DNA of 8,713 nucleotides from the NCBI GenBank assembly GCA_964553405.1, contig CAZKLS010000112.1, forward strand, positions 1 through 8,713, written 5' to 3'. Under the pieces are notes generated by a model, which was not told the origin of the DNA, made no database searches, and saw only the letters and a list, made by a program, of their open reading frames with translations. Source of the DNA: DATIRA01 sp964553405 (GTDB lineage Bacteria > Pseudomonadota > Gammaproteobacteria > Steroidobacterales > Steroidobacteraceae). Positions 1 through 7,000 of this stretch are shown here, piece after piece. Each line of letters starts with the position of its first letter. Positions within the stretch are counted from its first letter, which is position 1. A program made the translations under genes and the position numbers.

Positions 1-1782
1 TTCGTGGTCGGGCAGCGCTACGGGCTGCCGGTCGACAATCCCGTCGGCGGCGACGGCCGCTTCCTGCCCGCGACCGAGCTGTTCGCCGGGGAGAAGGTCT
101 TCGACGCCAATCCGAAAGTGGTCGAGGTGCTGCAGGCGCGGGGGACGTTGCTGCATCACGAGGCTTTCCGTCACAGCTATCCGCACTGCTGGCGGCACAA
201 GACGCCGGTGATCTTCCGCGCGACGCCGCAGTGGTTCATCAGCATGCAGCAGGCCGGCCTTCGCGAGGCCGCGCTCGCCGAGATCCCGAAGGTGAAGTGG
301 ACGCCGGCCTGGGGCGAGCAGCGCATCCAGGGCATGATCGCCGGGCGTCCCGACTGGTGCATCTCGCGGCAGCGCCGCTGGGGTGTACCGCTCGCGCTCT
401 TCACGCACCGCGAGACGGGCGCGCTGCACCCGAGTACGCCCGAGCTGATCGAGCGGGTCGCCGAGCGGGTCGAGCAGGACGGCATTGACGCCTGGTTCGA
501 GCTCGAGCCGCGCGAACTGCTCGGCGAAGAGGCGGTCAGCTACGAGAAGGTCCCGGACATCATGGACGTCTGGGTGGACTCCGGGCTGTCGCACCACTGC
601 GTGTCGCAGATGCGACCGGAGATCCGCACGCCGGCGGACCTGTATCTCGAGGGCTCGGACCAGCATCGCGGCTGGTTCCACAGCTCGCTGCTCACGTCCG
701 TCGCGCAGAAGGGCCACGCGCCGTACAAGGGCGTGCTCACCCACGGTTTCACCGTGGACGAGAAGGGCCGCAAGATGTCGAAGTCGCTCGGCAACGTCGT
801 CGTGCCGCAGAAGGTGGTCAATACGCTCGGCGCGGACATCCTGCGGCTGTGGGTCGCGGCGACCGATTACGCCAACGAGATCAGCGTCTCGGACGAGATC
901 CTGAAGCGCACCGCGGACTCTTACCGGCGCATCCGAAACACCGCCCGCTTCCTGCTCGGCAACCTCGCGGGCTTCGACCCGGCGCGGGACGCGGTTCCGC
1001 CGGCCGACCTGATCGCGCTCGATCGCTGGGCGCTGCGCCGGGCCGAGCAACTGCAGGGCGAGGTGCTGCGCGCCTACGACCGCTACGAGTTCCACCTGAT
1101 CTACCAGAAGGTGCACAACTTCTGCGTGCTGGACCTCGGCGGCTTCTACCTGGACGTGATCAAGGACCGCCTGTACACGACACCGGCCCAGGGCCATCCG
1201 CGCCGCTCCGCACAGACCACGATGTACTGGATCGCCGAGGCGATGGTGCGCTGGCTCGCGCCGATCCTCTCGTTCACCGCGGAGGAGATCTGGCGCCACA
1301 TTCCGGGCGCACGCGAAAAATCGGTGTTCTTCTCGACCTGGGCCGAGCTGCCCGAGGTCCCCGCCTCGAGCGGCACCGTGGACTGGCCGATGGTGCTCGA
1401 GGCGCGCACCGCGGTGCTGCGGGAGCTCGAGCGGCTGCGCGTCGGCGAGCAGATCGGGGCGCCGCTCGACGCGGTCGTGGATCTGTACTGCGAGCCGGCG
1501 CTGCTGGCCGCGCTCGGGACGCTCGGTGACGAGCTGCGCTTCGTGCTGATCACCTCCGAGGCGCGCGTGCACCCCGCCGACGAGCGGCCGCCCGACGCCG
1601 TGTCGGCCGCGGGCGAGGGCGAGCCCGGACTGTGGCTGAAGGTCGAGCCCTCGCCGCATGCCAAGTGCGTGCGCTGCTGGCACAAGCGCGCGGACGTCGG
1701 GTCCGTGGCGACCCATCCCGAACTCTGCGGCCGCTGCGCGGTCAATCTCGACGGTCCCGGCGAGATGCGCCGGTTCGCCTGA
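1..1782 (+). CDS. ileS: Isoleucyl-tRNA synthetase, C-terminal 593 residues (5' end outside window)
   Basis: Class I aminoacyl-tRNA synthetase that charges tRNA-Ile with isoleucine in the cytoplasm. The frame is already open at base 1, and the HIGH active-site motif lies upstream of the window. Visible landmarks, in residues counted from base 1: the end of the CP1 editing domain (VVGQRYGLPV, 2-11); the conserved WCISRQRRWG segment (~119-128); DVWVDSG and GSDQHRGWFHSS of the catalytic fold (~190-230); the ATP-binding loop KMSKS at 258-262 (bases 772-786); an alpha-helical anticodon-binding domain; and a C-terminal zinc finger with two CxxC pairs, C556/C559 and C576/C579. E. coli IleRS is 938 residues with its zinc cysteines near 902-925, so about 345 residues are missing off the left edge. 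It ends in TGA, 24 nt before lspA, suggesting co-transcription. No damage is seen in the visible part. Confidence 0.97.
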   Translation, partial: FVVGQRYGLPVDNPVGGDGRFLPATELFAGEKVFDANPKVVEVLQARGTLLHHEAFRHSYPHCWRHKTPVIFRATPQWFISMQQAGLREAALAEIPKVKWTPAWGEQRIQGMIAGRPDWCISRQRRWGVPLALFTHRETGALHPSTPELIERVAERVEQDGIDAWFELEPRELLGEEAVSYEKVPDIMDVWVDSGLSHHCVSQMRPEIRTPADLYLEGSDQHRGWFHSSLLTSVAQKGHAPYKGVLTHGFTVDEKGRKMSKSLGNVVVPQKVVNTLGADILRLWVAATDYANEISVSDEILKRTADSYRRIRNTARFLLGNLAGFDPARDAVPPADLIALDRWALRRAEQLQGEVLRAYDRYEFHLIYQKVHNFCVLDLGGFYLDVIKDRLYTTPAQGHPRRSAQTTMYWIAEAMVRWLAPILSFTAEEIWRHIPGAREKSVFFSTWAELPEVPASSGTVDWPMVLEARTAVLRELERLRVGEQIGAPLDAVVDLYCEPALLAALGTLGDELRFVLITSEARVHPADERPPDAVSAAGEGEPGLWLKVEPSPHAKCVRCWHKRADVGSVATHPELCGRCAVNLDGPGEMRRFA

Positions 1783-1806
1783 GCAGCCGGGGGCGTAGAG
1801 CCAGAG

Positions 1807-2364
1807 ATGAGCACCGAAAACCAAGCCACAGATCACCCGGTGCAGAGTCCTGCGCCTACGCCGGTTCCGATGCCCGCGCCGCCGGCGCAGCGCACGCATC
1901 CGGCCGCCTGGCTCTGGCTCACGGCCGGCGTCGTCGCGCTGGACCAGGCGACCAAGTTCCTTGTGACCCGCTTCCTGGAGCTCTACGAGCGCGTGGAAGT
2001 GCTGCCGGTTCTCGACTTCACGTTGCTGCACAACACCGGGGCGGCCTTCAGCCTGCTGGCCGGCGCCTCGGGCTGGCAGCGCTGGTTCTTCATCGGGCTC
2101 GCGACGGTCGTCAGCCTCGTGCTGCTCGTCTGGCTGTGGCGGCTGCCGCGGGGACAACGGATGCTGTCCGTCGCGCTGTCGCTGATCCTCGGCGGGGCGC
2201 TCGGCAACCTGATCGACCGGGTGCGCTTCGGCTACGTCGTGGACTTCATCCACGCCCACTGGGGCACGGCGTATTTTCCTGCATTCAACATCGCCGACAG
2301 CTGCATCACGATCGGGGCGGGGCTGTTGATTCTTGATGCGTTCAGGGAGAAGGGCAGGAGTTGA
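1807..2364 (+). CDS. lspA: Lipoprotein signal peptidase (signal peptidase II)
   Basis: Inner-membrane aspartyl protease that removes the signal peptide from diacylglyceryl-modified prolipoproteins. The 185-residue product has about four hydrophobic segments (roughly 34-54, 70-87, 92-112, 119-135 plus 160-177, with boundaries by eye). It carries all family motifs: DQATK (46-50), HNTGAAFS (75-82), GNLIDR with catalytic Asp137, and FNIADS with catalytic Asp164. The stretch SGWQRW and what follows closely resembles my recollection of pseudomonad LspA. Residues 1-31 form an unusual hydrophilic, Pro/Ala-rich leader (PAPTPVPMPAPPAQ), which makes the protein about 15-20 residues longer than the usual ~165-170. 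ATG 1807 is the first start in frame after ileS. Its SD is poor (a GGGGG run lies about 15 nt upstream), so translation may depend on ileS. An alternative start is Met22 (base 1870), which also lacks a good SD. Confidence 0.97.
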   Translation: MSTENQATDHPVQSPAPTPVPMPAPPAQRTHPAAWLWLTAGVVALDQATKFLVTRFLELYERVEVLPVLDFTLLHNTGAAFSLLAGASGWQRWFFIGLATVVSLVLLVWLWRLPRGQRMLSVALSLILGGALGNLIDRVRFGYVVDFIHAHWGTAYFPAFNIADSCITIGAGLLILDAFREKGRS

Positions 2365-2379
2365 GGGGATAATGTCCAG

Positions 2380-2472
2380 GGACTAGTAACTAGTAACTAG
2401 TGAATAGCGGATAGGAGGATGGCGTCTACGGCGATCGCTCCCCGCTATCCGCTAGTCCCTAGTCCCTATTCA
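2380..2472. repeat. Inverted array of 7-bp NNNNTAG words filling the lspA-ispH gap
   Basis: Left arm, five head-to-tail heptamers: GGACTAG 2380-2386, TAACTAG 2387-2393, TAACTAG 2394-2400, TGAATAG 2401-2407, CGGATAG 2408-2414. Right arm, four heptamers in the opposite orientation: CTATCCG 2445-2451, CTAGTCC 2452-2458, CTAGTCC 2459-2465, CTATTCA 2466-2472. Read on the - strand these are TGAATAG, GGACTAG, GGACTAG, CGGATAG, so three of the four words occur in both arms. The 30-nt centre (2415-2444) contains the palindrome GCGATCGC at 2431-2438. The innermost words pair perfectly (2408-2414 with 2445-2451) and the outer ones partly, so a long imperfect hairpin is possible. The 7-nt phasing puts TAG in all three frames of each strand. 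Heptameric tandem repeats are known elsewhere, for example the STRR repeats of cyanobacteria. Function here is unknown; it may be a repeat element, a terminator-like structure or a relic of slippage. Confidence 0.85.
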
Positions 2473-2495
2473 CTTCCGGTCATAGCGAATTGCGT

Positions 2496-3443
2496 ATGAA
2501 AATTCTCCTCGCCAATCCCCGCGGCTTCTGCGCTGGCGTGGACCGCGCGATCGAAATCGTCGAGCGGGCGATCGCGCTGTTCGGCGCGCCGATCTACGTG
2601 CGCCACGAGGTCGTGCACAACCGCTTCGTCGTGGACCGGCTCCGGGCGCTCGGCGCAGTGTTCGTCGAGGAGCTCGACGAGGTGCCGGATGACGCCACGG
2701 TGATCTTCAGCGCGCACGGTGTCTCGAAGGCCGTGCAGCAGGAAGCCCGTCGCCGGGGCCTGCGCGTGTTCGACGCCACCTGCCCGCTGGTGACGAAGGT
2801 GCACATGGAGGTCGCGCGCTATGCGCGCGAGGGCCGCGAAGTGATCCTGATCGGACACGCAGGCCACCCCGAGGTCGAGGGCACGATGGGCCAGTTCGAT
2901 GCCAGCATGGGCGGCCGGATCTGCCTGGTCGAGGACGTCGGGGACGTGGCGCGGCTCGAGGTGCGGGACCCCGAGCTGGTCGGCGTGGTGACGCAGACGA
3001 CGCTGTCGGTGGACGACACGGCCGAAGTGCTGGACGCACTGAAAGTTCGATTCCCGACGCTGCTGACGCCGCGTCACGAGGACATCTGCTACGCGACGCA
3101 GAACCGGCAGGACGCGGTCAAGCAGCTGGTGTCGGCGAGCGACGTCGTGATCGTCGTGGGCTCGAGGACCAGCTCGAACTCCAACCGGCTGCGGGAAATC
3201 GCCGAGAAGGCGGGGATTCCGGGCTATCTGGTGGACGGGCCCGAGGATCTCAAGCCGGAGTGGTTCGAGGGCAAGCAGGTGGTCGGCGTGACTGCAGGCG
3301 CCTCGGCACCCGAGCTGCTGGTGCAGCGCGTCGTCGCGCGCCTGAAGGAGTGGGGCGGCGAGGGTGCGGAGGAGTTGAGCGGCCGCGCCGAGAGCGTCGT
3401 GTTCGCGCTGCCGCGTGAACTCAGGTCGCAGGCGACGAGCTAG
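2496..3443 (+). CDS. ispH: 4-hydroxy-3-methylbut-2-enyl diphosphate reductase (IspH/LytB)
   Basis: Iron-sulfur enzyme that reduces HMBPP to IPP and DMAPP, the final step of the MEP isoprenoid pathway in the cytosol. The 315-residue product matches the E. coli length (316). The three cluster-ligand cysteines are present: C12 in NPRGFCAGVDRA, C96 in DATCPLVTKVH and C198 in EDICYATQNRQ. Substrate-site residues are also present: H41, H74 (SAHG), H124 and E126 (HAGHPEVEGT), the TQTT loop at 166-169, the SSNSN stretch at 226-230 and S270. ATG 2496 is chosen because MKILLANPRGFCAG aligns with the family N-terminus; an in-frame TTG two codons upstream (2490) is less likely. No SD is visible before the start, which lies 23 nt after the heptamer array. 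ispH often ends an ileS-lspA-fkpB-ispH operon; here fkpB is missing. Confidence 0.97.
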   Translation: MKILLANPRGFCAGVDRAIEIVERAIALFGAPIYVRHEVVHNRFVVDRLRALGAVFVEELDEVPDDATVIFSAHGVSKAVQQEARRRGLRVFDATCPLVTKVHMEVARYAREGREVILIGHAGHPEVEGTMGQFDASMGGRICLVEDVGDVARLEVRDPELVGVVTQTTLSVDDTAEVLDALKVRFPTLLTPRHEDICYATQNRQDAVKQLVSASDVVIVVGSRTSSNSNRLREIAEKAGIPGYLVDGPEDLKPEWFEGKQVVGVTAGASAPELLVQRVVARLKEWGGEGAEELSGRAESVVFALPRELRSQATS

Positions 3444-3454
3444 TCGCTGCCAGA

Positions 3455-3471
3455 CGGACGCGTCGCGTCCG
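3455..3471. terminator. Possible bidirectional hairpin between convergent ispH and pilE
   Basis: CGGACGC (3455-3461) and GCGTCCG (3465-3471) form a perfect 7-bp stem with loop GTC. An outer pair, GTCGCTG (3443-3449) with CAGCGAC (3483-3489), brackets it and uses the last bases of both genes. It sits in the 38-nt space where two transcripts converge, the usual place for a shared terminator. There is no T-run on either side, so intrinsic termination is not proven. Confidence 0.4.
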
Positions 3472-3481
3472 GGTCAGCGTC

Positions 3482-3958
3482 TCAGCGACCCCAGCACTCT
3501 TCCGTCGTCGCCGTCGTGACCGTGCTGGTCGGTCCCGCTCCCCTGACGCCCAGCGAATTCAGTGAGTAGAACAGGCACTTGCTGTCCTTGAGCTGCGGGC
3601 TGGTCGAGGCGACCGGCACTGCGGTTGCAGTCCAGCCATTGGCGTCCGCTGCCGTCACCGTGAGCGTGTAGTAGCCCCGCTCGGAGGTTCCCGGATACCG
3701 CAGGCTGCCCGCGCTGAGACCGGCCGGGCAGGTGTTCGCCGCGGTCGGATCGAGTGTTGCGGTGTAGGTGTTGCACTGCAGGTAGTACTTCTCCTGGGCC
3801 GTGGCCAGCGCCAGCAGCCCGGCCTTGGCGTCGGCACGATTCGCGCGCAGCACGTAGTCGCGGTAGCTTGGCACGGCGATCGCGGCGATCACTCCCAGTA
3901 CCAGCAGGACGATCATCATTTCGATCAGTGTGAAGCCGGTACTTCGAAGCCGGGTCAT
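3482..3958 (-). CDS. pilE: Type IV pilus minor pilin, PilE family
   Basis: Minor pilin expected to be cleaved and N-methylated by the prepilin peptidase PilD and built into the pilus or its tip-priming complex. The 158-residue precursor starts with a short basic leader MTRLRSTG; cleavage is predicted after Gly8, giving mature FTLIEMMIVLLVLG with the conserved Glu at +5. A hydrophobic helix runs to about residue 31, followed by SYRDYVLRANRADAK, typical of PilE-type minor pilins. The globular domain has four cysteines (C62, C77, C128, C155), enough for two disulfides. It also has the family-like SLGVRGAG segment (135-142) and a C-terminal CWGR. Start ATG 3958 is fixed by the prepilin leader and by a GGAGG SD six nt upstream; the reading frame stays open upstream (to 4012) but runs through an intercistronic hairpin. 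It is last in the pilW-pilX-pilY1-pilE order, 62 nt after pilY1. Confidence 0.93.
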   Translation of the reverse strand: MTRLRSTGFTLIEMMIVLLVLGVIAAIAVPSYRDYVLRANRADAKAGLLALATAQEKYYLQCNTYTATLDPTAANTCPAGLSAGSLRYPGTSERGYYTLTVTAADANGWTATAVPVASTSPQLKDSKCLFYSLNSLGVRGAGPTSTVTTATTEECWGR

Positions 3959-3964
3959 GTTCAG

Positions 3965-3969
3965 CCTCC
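3965..3969 (-). promoter_or_regulatory. Shine-Dalgarno GGAGG of pilE
   Basis: On the - strand GGAGG lies 6 nt before ATG 3958 (CCGGAGGCTGAACATG). It is the strongest SD in the window and decides the start against the longer open frame. It lies 7 nt downstream of the 14-bp hairpin on the transcript. Confidence 0.8.
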
Positions 3970-3976
3970 GGTTGGT

Positions 3977-4008
3977 CGGGGCGGGCGGTCGGGGGACCGC
4001 CCGCCCCG
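3977..4008 (-). other. 14-bp perfect GC-rich hairpin between pilY1 and pilE
   Basis: CGGGGCGGGCGGTC (3977-3990) is followed by a 4-nt loop (GGGG on the + strand, CCCC on the transcript) and GACCGCCCGCCCCG (3995-4008), its exact reverse complement. On the - strand transcript it begins 12 nt after the pilY1 stop and ends 7 nt before the pilE SD. No T-run follows, so it does not look like a simple intrinsic terminator. Such intercistronic stems can protect mRNA 3' ends or set the ratio of two cistrons. Role here is inferred only. Confidence 0.75.
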
Positions 4009-4020
4009 GCAAAGCCTCAA

Positions 4021-7000
4021 TTAATCAGCGTCCTGCTCGCGCCAGAACGTCCGTTTCGGGCCGTAGCCCGGGAAGCGGCCACAGGCTTCCGCGCCGCACA
4101 GCCCGATCGGAGTCGGCCGCCGGTTGCCCGAGCCCGGTGCGTTGTCCGGACTCGGGAACAGGAAGGCGATCTCGGGCGCGATGCCCTTCTGGTTCAGCTG
4201 GCCGGCCAGTCCCTGTGCCACGACCGGCAGACCGGTCTGGGCCAGGTAAAGCGGATTCGGCCTGCCGTCGCAGGCGTTGAGCACGTAGAGGTAGTTGTAA
4301 CCGATCGCCTCGCTGCAGACGATCGTGTTGTCGGTCCGCAGTTTCGGCACGAACGTCGTGAAGAAGATCGTGTTCTCGAACGTGCGCGCCTCGACGATCG
4401 CCTTCTCGCCGGCGTCGGCCGAGAGGACCGCGAGATCCACCTGCCAGCCGCTCGCGCCGGTCGTGACCGGCGGCTGCACGCCGGTCACCGAATCCGGGGT
4501 GACGTCCACGATGCCCGTGGTCGCGTCCACGGTCTGGTCCTTCAGCACAACATAGGTGCTCCAGTTGATCGGGTTCAGCATCGCGCGGTCGCGCAGCGTG
4601 TAGAGGCGGTCCTCGGTGTAGTTCTTGTCGGTGATGGGCAGTTCGCGATTGCCGGAGCCGATCGCAATGTTGAGCCACTGCTGGCCCTGGCAGCGGATCA
4701 GCGCGACGTCCGGCGCCGCGAAGAAGCGCCGCGCGCCGGCGATGCCGGTGTCGCCGAGCGTCGCCAGCAGGCCCGCGCGGATCGCGTTCGCCTTGCTGGT
4801 CGCCGACTTGTCCACCTCGAACCGCCACACCTGGCCGCCGAGGTCCGCGGCGTACATCAGGTCCGCGTAGCCGTCGCCGGTCAGGTCGATGACGCGCACG
4901 TCGCCCGGAATCGAGTGGCGCAGCGCGCCGACGCCGCTTTTCGCCGGCTGGATCGTCGGCGCCGGGGTGAACGTGCCGATATCCGGGCCCGCCCACCACA
5001 GCAGCCGGCCGCTGATCGCGTCCACGACGTACACGGCGGCGCCCAGCGACGCGTTCACGGAAACGTCCGAGTACGCCTTCGGCAGGGGCGCGTCCTCGCG
5101 CAGCTGGTCGTATCCGCCGCCCATCACCAGCACCAGCTCGTCGGCGTTCTGGGTCGTGCCGGGAATGTCCATCCGGGTGACCTGCGGCGTGGACCAGGTC
5201 TGGCCGACGTTCGGCAGGTCCGACGGCCCGAGCTTCCACAGCAGCTTCGGATTCGACTTGTCCGTCACGTCCAGCGCGTAGTAGTTCTGGCCGCCGCGAC
5301 GCATGCCCATGTACAGGTACACGCGGTCGCCGGCGCTCGAGTCGATGATGCCGTCGAAGTTACGGTCCAGCCGCAGCACGCGGATGATCCCGTCGAGCCC
5401 GAGCGAGGTCCGTGGATTGCTCGGGTAGTCCAGGTACAGGTCGCCGAGCCGCCCGAGCAGGTCCCAGGGTATGAAGGCCCAGTTCTCGCTGCCGGTGACG
5501 GTATCGAACGAGTGCAGGTAGCCGTCGTTGGTCACGGCGTAGACCACTGCGTCGTCGATGTTCGGCGAGGCCGTCGTGCCGCCATAGATCACGACGGCGG
5601 GTCGGGTGTGCAGCGGGTCGCCCATGTCCTTGCGGGACTCGGTGAAGTTGCTGTTGCCGGTGGCCGGGACCTTGTCCAGCACGTCCATGCCGTAGGCCCA
5701 GTCCACGAGCTGGTCGGCGGTCGGGCAGGTCGGGTCCGGCGTCAGCGTCGGCGTGCAGCTGATGTTCAGGAGCAGGTCCTTGTCGATCTGCGCGAGTCCC
5801 TTGATCGACAGCAACTCGTAGTTGATCGGCCCGGTCGCGCCATTCTGGTTCGTGATGACCTTGCGGTCGCCGGCCGCCCGCGTGGCCGTGGTCGGTGGTG
5901 GCTTCATCTTCGACGCCGCGCCGCCCTTGGTGACGTCGTCGCCGTCGACGCCGGCCGACCACAGGCTCTGGCGGTTCGGCAGGAACAGGCCGTTGCCGAC
6001 AGCGACGACCTTGTTCGCGTCGAGGATGTCGCCGTTCGACGCCAGCGTGTACTTCTTGATGTTGCCCTTCCAGCGCGCCGTCTTCGACGGCTGGAACACC
6101 GCCATGTACAGGTCGTTCAGGTTCAGCGTGCGGTTGAACGCGTTGACCGACACGGTCGGCGAGGTGAACGAGGCGCTCTGGATCACCACCTCGTCGAAGA
6201 TCGCGGTGAGTGCTGTTTCAAGTTGCGCGGCGTCGTTCGCGTCGTAATAGCGCCCGCCGCCGGCGGTCGCGATCAGCTTCAGCAGGTTCGTCGCCGCGTT
6301 CGCGTCGTTGCCGGCTCCGGCCGGTACGTCGAAGCCGATCGTGTAGGTGTAGACCGACGAGGAGGCCTTGGTCGAATCCGAATGGAAGCCGCCGCGGCGC
6401 AGCGAGTAGGCCAGGTCGTCCGGGCAGTCGCTCAACTGGAATCCGGTGTACTTGACGCTGGTGTTGGCGCTGCACTTGCCGGGCTGCGCGGTCGTGCCGG
6501 GTCCCGTGTAGGAGGCGAAGAACGGCAGGTTCGATATGCCGTTGGCCCCCTTGTCGTTGCCGGTGTCCGAGGCGAAGCGGCCCAGCGACAGCATGATGAT
6601 GTAGTTCGACTGGCAGGTGTCGCTGATCGGCGACTTGTACACGCATCCGCCCGGCGGGCAGTTCGGAACCGTCACCGCGTCCGACCAGACCTGCGAGTTC
6701 GGCGGGTCGAAGTCCTTGCCGGGGAACGGGTAGCTCGGCCCGATCGTGCCGGTCGTGCCCCATTCGACGGGATTGCCGGCGTAGTAGGTGTAGGCCTCGT
6801 ACATCATCTCGGTCAGCGGCCCGCGCGCCGATCCTTGCTTGCTGAACCGCTCGTCCTGGGCGGTCGCCAGCATGTTCATGCGCACGCCGCCGCTGTTCGG
6901 CCGAACCAGGTTGCAGCCGCCGGTGCCGACCGGGCACAGCCAGTCGATGAAATCGTCCATCTGGGCCGAGTCGAGCAGTGCGACCTCCTGGCCGATGAAG

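Noticed and set aside
849..1529. Overlapping + strand frame inside ileS, and the antisense frame 1146-1829
   Set aside because: Low-complexity Arg/Ala/Gly/Ser-rich translations within a clearly coding, well-conserved ileS; no family similarity.
2368..2373. GATAAT just after lspA as a -10 box for ispH
   Set aside because: No -35-like hexamer at about 17 nt upstream; the nearest TTGATG (2333-2338) is far too distant. A chance match is likely.
3959..4012. Extension of the PilE reading frame upstream to 4012
   Set aside because: It would put 18 extra residues before a standard prepilin leader and would translate through the intercistronic hairpin and the SD.
5360..5962. Other - strand frames inside pilY1 (also 4025-5239 and 6218-7186)
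   Set aside because: Shadows of pilY1 in another frame, rich in Arg/Ala/Gly/Asp, with no motif or SD support.
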